A stretch of 64,000 bases of DNA from UBA1757 sp045627385. GTDB lineage: Bacteria > Bacteroidota > Bacteroidia > Bacteroidales > UBA1402. Positions 18,344 through 25,760 of this stretch are shown here, piece after piece. The notes under the pieces were generated by a model. It was not told where the DNA came from, made no database searches, and was given only the letters and a program-made list of their open reading frames with translations. Each line of letters begins with the position of its first letter. The stretch's first letter is position 1. The position numbers and the translations under genes are program-made. The stretch lies in NCBI GenBank assembly GCA_045627385.1, contig JAZQNO010000028.1, positions 62,001 to 126,000 of the forward strand, read 5' to 3'.

Positions 18344-20328
18344 AGAAAATCCTATTCATAAGTCTGATGATGTCGTGTGTCCTGCCCGTAAAGGCAGGAC
18401 ACACGGTCGTTTCGCCAGACGGCCTGCTGTCCGTGACCGTTTCCGACGAAGGCGGAAAGGCTTCCTATTCGGTGAGTTACGATGGCCATCCGGTGCTGGA
18501 ACCCTCGGCCCTCGGCATTGAGACCGACCTCCATCATTTCTGTCAGGGACTCAAGCTGAGCGATTTCCGCACGGATACCGTCACAGACGACTACACGCTC
18601 GACCGCATCAAAACATCCCGTGTCCATTACGAAGCCCGGCGTTCAATCGCCACCTTTTCGACAGGCGAGGGCAGGAGCGAGGCTTCTTTCGGTGTGGAAT
18701 TCCAAGTGAGCGACCACAATGTCGCTTTCCGATACATTCTTCCCGAAGAGCGCGACCGGCGCTGTTCGGTGGTGCGTTCGGAGGAGACCTCCTTTCATTT
18801 TCCTGTCGCGGCGACGGCCTTTCTGACACCGCAGAGCCATGCCATGATCGGTTGGAAACGTTCCAAACCGTCTTATGAAGAGGAATACACGGTGGACCGG
18901 CCGGTAGGGAGCGCTTCCCAATACGGACACGGATTCACTTTTCCGGGCCTTTTCCGAGTGCCTGTGGACGCTAACAAGGGAAAGACCTCCGACAGCGACA
19001 TTTGGGTGCTGGTCTCCGAAACCGGTGTGGACGGCCGTTTCTGCGGCAGCCGCCTGGACGAGCCCACGCCCGACGGCATTTATCGCATCGCCTATCCGAT
19101 GATGGAGGAAAACAACGGATTCGGCAGCACGGGCGCTCAGGTCACTCTGCCATGCCTGACTCCATGGCGCACGCTCACGGTCGGCGGTCTCAAGGATGTG
19201 GTGGAAACGACCGTTCCTTTCGATCTGGTCAGACCGCTGTACGAACCATCTGCGGACTATCGTTACGGCCGTTCCACCTGGAGCTGGATGGTCTGGGACG
19301 ATGCCAGCATCAACGAGAAAGACCTGAAAGCCTTCATCGACCTGGCGTCGGAAATGTCTTGGGAATACACCCTGATCGATGCCGGATGGGACCGCAATCT
19401 GGGTCGTGAAAAGATGGCCGAACTGGTCCGCTATGCCCGCGAGCGAAAGGTGGAAGTGTTTCTATGGTACAATTCCAGCGGCGCCTGGAACGACACAAGC
19501 CAGAGCCCCGTGGACCTCATGGGCGATCCGATTTCCCGCAAACGGGAAATGAAATGGATGCAGTCCTTGGGGGTGAAAGGCATCAAAGTGGATTTCTGGG
19601 GCGGCGACAAGCAGGAAACCATGCGCCTGTACGAGCAGGTGCTCAGCGATGCCGATGACCACGGACTTATGGTGATTTTCCACGGTTGCACTTTGCCGAG
19701 AGGCTGGGAGAGGATGTACCCCAATTATGTGGGAAGCGAGGCTGTTCTGGCTTCGGAAAACCTGAAGTTCAGCCAGCATGCCGACGACATGGAGGCCTTC
19801 AATGCCTGTCTGCATCCTTTCATACGCAATTCGGTCGGATGCATGGAATTCGGGGGTAGCGCCCTCAACCGTTTTTACAGCCGCGACAACCGGAGAGGCA
19901 ACCGCCGTGTCACAGGTGATGCATTCGAACTGGCATGCGCGGTGCTTTTCCAAAACCCCATCCAAAATTTCGCCCTCACTCCGAACAATCTGCAGGATGC
20001 GCCCTCCGAGGCCATAGATTTCATGAGAAATGTCCCGACAGTCTGGGATGAAATCCGTTTCATCGACGGCTATCCCGGCCGTTATGTCGTGCTGGCCCGG
20101 CGCAGCGGCGACATCTGGTATCTGGCCGCTGTCAACGCCTGCCAGGAAACCTTGAAGCTCGACATTGACCTTTCCTTCATAAAAGATAGCGCTCCGACGC
20201 TTTACCTTGACGGAAATAATCTTAACTTTGCAGTCTCAAAACTGAAGCCCGACCGCAAGAGGCATGTGCGCCTCGAAATTCCCGGCAAGGGGGGAGCGGT
20301 CATCGTAGGCGAAAATAATGATAAATAA
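18340..20328 (+). CDS. Glycoside hydrolase family 97, retaining type
   Basis: Secreted exo-glycosidase of 662 residues with a signal peptide (about 1-19), an N-terminal beta-sandwich and a catalytic (beta/alpha)8 barrel containing WSWMVWDD, YTLIDAGWDR and VEVFLWYN. Asp418 in GIKVDFWGGD stands where retaining GH97 enzymes have their nucleophile; Glu467 and Glu473 (GSEAVLASE) show the six-residue spacing of the calcium-binding and acid/base glutamates of SusB. Inverting SusB-type alpha-glucosidases lack the Asp, so alpha-galactosidase or beta-L-arabinopyranosidase activity is expected. Being inside an arabinose operon favours release of arabinopyranose or galactose from pectic side chains. Overlaps the kinase stop (ATGA). 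Confidence 0.9.
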   Translation: MKKILFISLMMSCVLPVKAGHTVVSPDGLLSVTVSDEGGKASYSVSYDGHPVLEPSALGIETDLHHFCQGLKLSDFRTDTVTDDYTLDRIKTSRVHYEARRSIATFSTGEGRSEASFGVEFQVSDHNVAFRYILPEERDRRCSVVRSEETSFHFPVAATAFLTPQSHAMIGWKRSKPSYEEEYTVDRPVGSASQYGHGFTFPGLFRVPVDANKGKTSDSDIWVLVSETGVDGRFCGSRLDEPTPDGIYRIAYPMMEENNGFGSTGAQVTLPCLTPWRTLTVGGLKDVVETTVPFDLVRPLYEPSADYRYGRSTWSWMVWDDASINEKDLKAFIDLASEMSWEYTLIDAGWDRNLGREKMAELVRYARERKVEVFLWYNSSGAWNDTSQSPVDLMGDPISRKREMKWMQSLGVKGIKVDFWGGDKQETMRLYEQVLSDADDHGLMVIFHGCTLPRGWERMYPNYVGSEAVLASENLKFSQHADDMEAFNACLHPFIRNSVGCMEFGGSALNRFYSRDNRRGNRRVTGDAFELACAVLFQNPIQNFALTPNNLQDAPSEAIDFMRNVPTVWDEIRFIDGYPGRYVVLARRSGDIWYLAAVNACQETLKLDIDLSFIKDSAPTLYLDGNNLNFAVSKLKPDRKRHVRLEIPGKGGAVIVGENNDK

Positions 20329-20355
20329 CATCAATAATCTAACAATCAGGTTTTT

Positions 20356-22377
20356 ATGAACGACGTAAAAGTAATGAACCGCGCAGCCGACAACATCCGT
20401 ATCCTGGCTGCCTCTATGGTTGAAAAAGCCAAGTCCGGTCACCCCGGCGGTGCCATGGGTGGTGCCGATTTCATCAATGTCCTCTATTCTGAGTATCTGA
20501 AGTACGATCCCGAAAATCCGGCTTGGATGGGTCGCGACCGCTTTTTCCTGGATCCCGGTCATATGGCTCCCATGCTCTATGCACAGCTGACTCTCATCGA
20601 TAAGTTCACGACTGACGAACTGCAGGTTCTCCGCCAGTGGGGCGCTCCCACCGCCGGCCATCCCGAGCGCAATATCGCCCGCGGTATCGAAAACACCTCA
20701 GGTCCTCTGGGTCAGGGTCACTGCTACGCTGTCGGTGCCGCCATCGCCGCCAAGTTCCTGGCTGCCCGTACCGGCAATCCCACTTTTGCCAAGGAAACCG
20801 TCTACGCCTACATCTCCGACGGTGGCGTGGAAGAGGAAATCTCGCAGGGCGCCGGTCGTCTGGCCGGTCACCTCGGATTGGACAACCTCATCATGTTCTA
20901 CGACTCCAACGACATCCAGCTTTCGACCGAATGTGCCGAAGTCACCAGCGAAAACACCGCTATGAAGTACAAGGCATGGGGTTGGAACGTCATTGAAATC
21001 AACGGCAACGACTGCAAGCAGATCCGCAAGGCTCTCGACGCCGCCAAGAAGGAAAGCAAACGCCCGACCCTCATCATCGGCAAGTGCATCATGGGTAAGG
21101 GTGCCCGCAAGGAAGACAACAGCTCCTACGAGCGCAACTGCAAGACCCACGGCGCTCCTCTCGGTGGCGACGCCTATCGCAATACCGTCGTCAATCTGGG
21201 TGGCGATCCCGACAACGCATTCGTCGTATTCGACGATGTCAAGGCTCTGTATGCCGCCCGCAAGGCCGAACTCGAGAACATCTGCGCCGAGCGTTATGCC
21301 GAAGAGCAGGCTTGGGCAAAGGCCAATGCCGAACAGGCTGCACAGCTGGCAGACTGGTTCGAAGGCAAGGCTCCGAAGGTGGATTGGACGGCTGTCCAGC
21401 AGAAGGCCAACGATTCGACCCGTGGCGCTTCCGCCACCGTTCTGAGCGTTCTGGCTCAGCAGGTTCCCAACATGATCTGCGCCAGCGCCGACCTTTCCAA
21501 CTCGGACAAGACCGATGGTTTCCTCAAAAAGACCCACGCTTTCGTCAAGGGCGATTTCAGCGGTGCCTTCTTCCAGGCCGGTGTGGCCGAACTGACGATG
21601 GCCTGCTGCTGCATCGGTATGGCTCTGCACGGCGGTGTCATTCCCGCTTGCGGTACCTTCTTCGTATTCAGCGATTATATGAAGCCTGCCGTCCGTATGG
21701 CCGCTCTGATGGAACTCCCCGTCAAGTTCATCTGGACTCACGATGCCTTCCGTGTCGGTGAAGACGGTCCTACCCACGAGCCCGTGGAGCAGGAAGCTCA
21801 GATCCGTCTGATGGAAAAACTCAAAAACCACAGCGGAAAGAACTCCATGCTGGTTCTCCGTCCCGCCGACGCCGAAGAAACGACCGTCTGCTGGAAACTG
21901 GCCATGGAAAACGTCAGCACTCCGACCGCTCTGCTCTTCTCCCGTCAGAACATCACTCTCTTGCCCGCCGGCACGGATTACGAGCAGGCAGCCAAGGGTG
22001 GTTACATCGTAGCCGGCGCTGACGAGAATCCCGATGTCATCCTGGTGGCTACCGGTTCCGAAGTATCCACACTTGTGGCTGGTACCGAACTGCTTCGTGC
22101 CGACGGCATCAAGGTTCGCGTGGTCAATGTTCCTTCCGAAGGTCTGTTCCGCAGCCAAAGCGAAGACTACCAGCAGGCTGTCCTGCCTTGTGGCGTGAAG
22201 AAATTCGGCATGACCGCCGGTCTGCCTGTCAATCTGCTCGGCCTGGTCGGCAGCGAAGGCAAGATCTGGGGCCTGGAAAGCTTCGGCTTCTCCGCTCCTT
22301 ACAAGGTGCTCGACGAAAAGCTCGGTTTCAACGGACAGAACGTTTACGAGCAGGTCAAGGCCTTCCTGGGCAAATAA
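20356..22377 (+). CDS. tkt: Transketolase
   Basis: Thiamine-diphosphate enzyme that shifts two-carbon ketol units between xylulose 5-phosphate, ribose 5-phosphate and glycolytic sugars. The 673-residue protein carries SGHPGGAMG (27-35), TSGPLGQGHCYAVGAA, and the TPP region SDGGVEEEISQGAGRLAGHLGLDNLIMFYDSN, with GxFFVFSDYMKPAVRMAALM in the pyrimidine domain. It sits 27 bases after GH97 at the end of the catabolic run and is followed by a terminator, which fits the Bacteroides habit of placing tkt in the arabinose operon. Another transketolase gene is likely to exist elsewhere in the genome. Confidence 0.95.
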   Translation: MNDVKVMNRAADNIRILAASMVEKAKSGHPGGAMGGADFINVLYSEYLKYDPENPAWMGRDRFFLDPGHMAPMLYAQLTLIDKFTTDELQVLRQWGAPTAGHPERNIARGIENTSGPLGQGHCYAVGAAIAAKFLAARTGNPTFAKETVYAYISDGGVEEEISQGAGRLAGHLGLDNLIMFYDSNDIQLSTECAEVTSENTAMKYKAWGWNVIEINGNDCKQIRKALDAAKKESKRPTLIIGKCIMGKGARKEDNSSYERNCKTHGAPLGGDAYRNTVVNLGGDPDNAFVVFDDVKALYAARKAELENICAERYAEEQAWAKANAEQAAQLADWFEGKAPKVDWTAVQQKANDSTRGASATVLSVLAQQVPNMICASADLSNSDKTDGFLKKTHAFVKGDFSGAFFQAGVAELTMACCCIGMALHGGVIPACGTFFVFSDYMKPAVRMAALMELPVKFIWTHDAFRVGEDGPTHEPVEQEAQIRLMEKLKNHSGKNSMLVLRPADAEETTVCWKLAMENVSTPTALLFSRQNITLLPAGTDYEQAAKGGYIVAGADENPDVILVATGSEVSTLVAGTELLRADGIKVRVVNVPSEGLFRSQSEDYQQAVLPCGVKKFGMTAGLPVNLLGLVGSEGKIWGLESFGFSAPYKVLDEKLGFNGQNVYEQVKAFLGK

Positions 22378-22402
22378 TCAATCCATTGATTCGAACAACC
22401 GG

Positions 22403-22433
22403 CAGCCCCTGTCCTGAAATAGGGCAGGGGCTG
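22403..22433 (+). terminator. Rho-independent terminator after transketolase
   Basis: A 13-pair GC-rich stem with one G-U pair (CAGCCCCTGTCCT against AGGGCAGGGGCTG) and loop GAAAT lies 26 bases after the tkt stop. The T-run behind it is short (TCTT). It marks the end of the kdu/ara transcript. Confidence 0.75.
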
Positions 22434-22452
22434 TCTTGACAGATATCCAGAA

Positions 22453-23364
22453 ATGATCAAATATGCCATCGTCGGTACCGGCGGATTGGGCGGCTATTAT
22501 GGCGGTCGTCTGGCCGACAGCGGTCAGGAAGTGTATTTCCTGCTGCACAAGGATTATCAGGAAGTCTCGCGGCGACAGACGCTCATCGTGGACTCCGTCA
22601 AAGGGGATTTTGTCCTGCAGTCTCCCCACATTTACCGCGACAGCAAGGAAATGCCCGTGTGCGATGTGGTGCTGGTGTGCATGAAGACCTGCAACAATCA
22701 TCTCCTTCCCGAAATCCTGTCGCCCATCGTTCATCCCGGATCGGTGGTGGTGTTGGTGCAGAACGGCCTGCGTCTGGAGGAAGAACTGGCCGAAAAGATG
22801 CCGCATCAGGCGCTGGCGGGAGCGACAGCTTTCATCTGTTCCTACAGGGTGGGAGCGGGCCATATCCGTCACGATGCCTATGGCGAACTGAATCTAGCGC
22901 CTTTCCGCGATTGTCCGCAAGACGTGCTGCATCAGGTATGCGCCGATTTGGAAGCGGCCGGCGTGCCGACCCATTTCGAACCCGACCTGCACGCACTGCG
23001 TTGGAAAAAACTGGTTTGGAACATTCCCTACAACGGGCTTACGGTCATTCTCAATGCCAAAACCGACCGTCTGACTTTCGAACCTGCCGCCCGCGACCTG
23101 GTGTGCCGGCTGATGCGGGAAGTGGTGGAAGCGGCTGCTGCCTCGGGTGTGCAGATTCCCTCCGACTATATCGGAAAGATGTTGGATCTCACCGAAAAGA
23201 TGACTCCCTATTGGCCCAGCATGCGGCTCGATTATGACGCCCGGCGGCCGATGGAGGTGCGCACGATGTACAGCAATCCCATTCAGGAAGCCCGGGAAAA
23301 CGGTTATGAGATGAAAATGACCGAAGTAATGGAAAAGCAATTGCTGTTTTTGGGAAATTATTGA
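22453..23364 (+). CDS. panE: Ketopantoate reductase family protein (2-dehydropantoate 2-reductase)
   Basis: NADPH-dependent reductase of the ApbA/PanE family, which makes pantoate for coenzyme A. The 303-residue protein begins with a Rossmann motif GTGGLGGYYGGRLA (8-21) and has the conserved Lys/Asn segment KKLVWNIPYNGLTV in the C-terminal domain. Family members include paralogs of unknown substrate, so the panE symbol is likely but not certain. It starts 20 bases after the tkt terminator and is followed by tatA after 30 bases. No panB or panC is in the window. Confidence 0.82.
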   Translation: MIKYAIVGTGGLGGYYGGRLADSGQEVYFLLHKDYQEVSRRQTLIVDSVKGDFVLQSPHIYRDSKEMPVCDVVLVCMKTCNNHLLPEILSPIVHPGSVVVLVQNGLRLEEELAEKMPHQALAGATAFICSYRVGAGHIRHDAYGELNLAPFRDCPQDVLHQVCADLEAAGVPTHFEPDLHALRWKKLVWNIPYNGLTVILNAKTDRLTFEPAARDLVCRLMREVVEAAAASGVQIPSDYIGKMLDLTEKMTPYWPSMRLDYDARRPMEVRTMYSNPIQEARENGYEMKMTEVMEKQLLFLGNY

Positions 23365-23394
23365 TATCTTGCAAGCGTTTTCAAACGCCAAAAA

Positions 23395-23595
23395 ATGACC
23401 GATATGTTTCTGCTATTAGGATTAGGTACTCAAGAACTGATTCTCATCGCGTTGGTTTTCGTGCTTCTCTTCGGTGCGGCCAAACTGCCCGATCTGATGA
23501 AGAATCTGGGAAAAGGGATCAAGAGTTTCAAGAACGAGCTCAACTCTACGGAGGACAAGAAAAAAGACGACGAGCCGCAGCAGCCGGCCGAGTGA
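23395..23595 (+). CDS. tatA: Sec-independent protein translocase TatA
   Basis: Pore-forming subunit of the twin-arginine translocation system in the inner membrane. The 66-residue protein has one N-terminal hydrophobic helix, the hinge motif FGAAKLPDL, an amphipathic helix LGKGIKSFKNEL and a charged tail, which is the standard TatA/E layout. tatC follows after 18 bases; no tatB is seen, which is usual for minimal TatAC systems in this phylum. Confidence 0.93.
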   Translation: MTDMFLLLGLGTQELILIALVFVLLFGAAKLPDLMKNLGKGIKSFKNELNSTEDKKKDDEPQQPAE

Positions 23596-23613
23596 GGACG
23601 CTAGCCACTGAGA

Positions 23614-24411
23614 ATGTCTCCTCAGAACATGACTTTTTGGGAGCACCTTGACGAACTCAGGCGAGTGGTGGTGCGTGTGCTTGTCGCTCTGCTGGCAGCG
23701 ACGGTGGTCGCTTTCTGTTTCAAGGATTTCCTTTTTCAGATCATTCTGGGCCCGCAAAAGCCCGATTTCCTGCTTTACCGCTGCCTGAATGCGCTGGCCG
23801 GGCGTCTCGACCGTCCGGGACTTCAGATCGAGCCGCTCAGCGTGCAGCTCATCAGCACTCAGTTGAGTTCGCAGTTCGTTATCCATATGAAGACGGCTTT
23901 CGGTGCCGCAGCGGTGGTGCTGTCTCCCTACATCGTTTTCGAACTGTTCCGATTCGTTTCGCCGGCTCTTTATGCCGACGAAAAACGGTATGCCGTAAAG
24001 ACCGTCCTTTGGTCGGGCCTGCTGTTCTGGATGGGCGTCCTGCTCGACTATTTCCTCATTTTCCCGGTCTCTTTCCGATTTCTGGCCGCTTATCAGGTGA
24101 GTGCCGACGTGGTCAATACCTTCACCCTGTCTTCCTATATGCAGACCTTTCTGGTGATGTCTTTTCTGATGGGTCTGCTGTTCGAACTGCCGGTGCTTGG
24201 CTGGCTGTTCGCCCGTTTGGGACTGATCGACGCCGCCTGGATGCGCCGTTACCGGCGTCACGCCATCATGGTAATCCTTATCGTGTCGGCCGTCATCACG
24301 CCGACGGGAGACGTGTTCACGCTGAGCATCGTGTCGCTGCCCATCATCCTGCTGTACGAACTGACCATAGGGGTGGTCGGAAAATCTTATCGGCCCAGAA
24401 ATGTCGCATAG
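23614..24411 (+). CDS. tatC: Sec-independent protein translocase TatC
   Basis: Polytopic receptor of the twin-arginine export pathway, 265 residues with six expected transmembrane segments. It shows the N-terminal HLDELR motif and the FELPVLGWLFARLGL segment typical of TatC. The first periplasmic loop has an extra stretch around residues 50-75 (LGPQKPDFLLYRCLNALAG and onward), as is common in Bacteroidetes TatC. It is paired with tatA upstream. Confidence 0.94.
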   Translation: MSPQNMTFWEHLDELRRVVVRVLVALLAATVVAFCFKDFLFQIILGPQKPDFLLYRCLNALAGRLDRPGLQIEPLSVQLISTQLSSQFVIHMKTAFGAAAVVLSPYIVFELFRFVSPALYADEKRYAVKTVLWSGLLFWMGVLLDYFLIFPVSFRFLAAYQVSADVVNTFTLSSYMQTFLVMSFLMGLLFELPVLGWLFARLGLIDAAWMRRYRRHAIMVILIVSAVITPTGDVFTLSIVSLPIILLYELTIGVVGKSYRPRNVA

Positions 24412-24413
24412 CC

Positions 24414-24443
24414 TTGGCGGATGTCAAATTCTTTGTATCTTTG
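24414..24443 (+). promoter_or_regulatory. Bacteroidetes promoter for rpiB
   Basis: TTG at 24414-24416, a 19-base spacer and TATCTTTG at 24436-24443 form a full Bacteroidetes promoter. The -7 box ends 25 bases before the rpiB ATG. Confidence 0.75.
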
Positions 24444-24468
24444 CCGTCGAAAACCTATATAGATTTTT

Positions 24469-24921
24469 ATGAATTCAGATGACAGTTCCCCGGTCGCGAT
24501 ATGCAGTGACCATGCGGGCTTTGAATTGAAGGAAGCCGTCTGTGACTGGCTGACCGAGCAGAACATTCCATTTGTCAATTTCGGCACCTATTCGCCTGAC
24601 AGCTGTGACTATGCCGACTTCGCCCATCCGCTTGCCGAAGCGATTGAGAATGAAGAGTGCCGTTGCGGCATTGCCATTTGCGGCAGTGGAGAAGGGGTCA
24701 GCATGACCGTCAACAAACACCAGGACATCCGTGGCGCTCTCTGCTGGTGCGCAGACATCGCCCGTCTGTCACGCCAGCACAACGATGCCAACGTCTGCTG
24801 TCTGCCGGCCCGTTTTGTGAGCCGCGACCAGGCGATCGACATTATCCGGATATTTTTCGACACCGCTTTCGAAGGCGGTCGTCATCAGAAGAGAATCGAG
24901 AAGATTCCCGTCAGCGACTGA
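24469..24921 (+). CDS. rpiB: Ribose-5-phosphate isomerase B
   Basis: Interconverts ribose 5-phosphate and ribulose 5-phosphate. The 150-residue protein has the LacAB/RpiB fold motifs CSDHAGFELK, GIAICGSGEGVSMTVNK with the catalytic base Cys71, and RLSRQHNDANV with His104. It has its own promoter but complements the nearby transketolase in the pentose phosphate pathway. Its 3' end overlaps the convergent yggS gene by 11 bases. Confidence 0.95.
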   Translation: MNSDDSSPVAICSDHAGFELKEAVCDWLTEQNIPFVNFGTYSPDSCDYADFAHPLAEAIENEECRCGIAICGSGEGVSMTVNKHQDIRGALCWCADIARLSRQHNDANVCCLPARFVSRDQAIDIIRIFFDTAFEGGRHQKRIEKIPVSD

Positions 24922-25588
24922 TTTGGGGTCTCGGCCCGAAAATGGCTGTTCCGACACGCACCAGGGTGCTGCCTTGGGCTACGGCGATCGGATAATCTTC
25001 CGACATTCCCATAGACAACTCTGAAAAAGCTGCATCTTCGGCGAAGTATGCGGCTTTTGCCGTATCGAAGCATTTCCTGAGGGTCTTGAATTCCTGCTCG
25101 ACTTGAGCGGAATCGTCGGTGAAGGTGGCCATTCCCATCAGCCCATGCAGATGCACGTGCGACAACTGTCGCCAGTGCCCGCCGGCCAGGTAGTCCAGGC
25201 ATCCTTGCGGATCGAAGCCGAATTTGCTGGTCTCGCTGGCGATGTGCACTTCCAGCAGGCAGGGAACGGTCCGTCCGCAGCGGGCGGCTTCCGTATCTAT
25301 GGCTTCGAGCAGTTCGGGACTGTCGACCGAGTGGATGAGACTGACGAAGGGAACGATGTATTTGATTTTGTTTTTCTGAAGATGTCCGATGAAATGCCAT
25401 TCGATGTCGGCGGGAAGCGCTTCGTGTTTCATCTTCATCTCCTGGGCGCGGTTTTCGCCGAAAAGCCGTTGGCCGCAGTCGTAGGCTTCCTGCAGTTTTT
25501 CAACGGGTTGGAATTTGGAGACGGCTATGAGCCTGACCTGGGATGGAAGGCTCTGACGGATCTGCTGTATGCTGGAGGAGACGGACAT
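24911..25588 (-). CDS. YggS-family pyridoxal-phosphate-binding protein
   Basis: Single-domain alanine-racemase-fold protein that binds PLP and takes part in vitamin B6 homeostasis. The 225 residues include RLIAVSKFQP with the PLP lysine Lys25, FGENRAQEMKMK, EWHFIGHLQKNK, LMGMATF and LSMGMSEDYPIAVAQGSTLVRVGTAIFG, all typical. I use the ATG at 25588; the frame stays open 52 codons farther but that part is not conserved and would run through the promoter. Convergent with and overlapping rpiB. Confidence 0.94.
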   Translation of the reverse strand: MSVSSSIQQIRQSLPSQVRLIAVSKFQPVEKLQEAYDCGQRLFGENRAQEMKMKHEALPADIEWHFIGHLQKNKIKYIVPFVSLIHSVDSPELLEAIDTEAARCGRTVPCLLEVHIASETSKFGFDPQGCLDYLAGGHWRQLSHVHLHGLMGMATFTDDSAQVEQEFKTLRKCFDTAKAAYFAEDAAFSELSMGMSEDYPIAVAQGSTLVRVGTAIFGPRPQISR

Positions 25589-25613
25589 TTGGTTAAAACC
25601 TTTGTAACAGGCG

Positions 25614-25621
25614 CAAATGTA
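25614..25621 (-). promoter_or_regulatory. Bacteroidetes -7 promoter element for yggS
   Basis: On the minus strand this reads TACATTTG, an exact TAnnTTTG match 25 bases before the yggS start. No clear -33 TTG was found at the standard distance. The rest of the roughly 170-base divergent spacer to 25761 shows nothing else I recognise. Confidence 0.5.
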
Positions 25622-25760
25622 AGAATTATTCCGTAATATTGCATCGGAGAAAGCCGGTATGACCGGCTTTGGCAGATAGTTAAATGTACTTAACGGATGA
25701 AACGAATCAGCCTGTTTCCGGTCTAAAAGAGTAGACAAACCCATTTAAATGACAAGCCTT

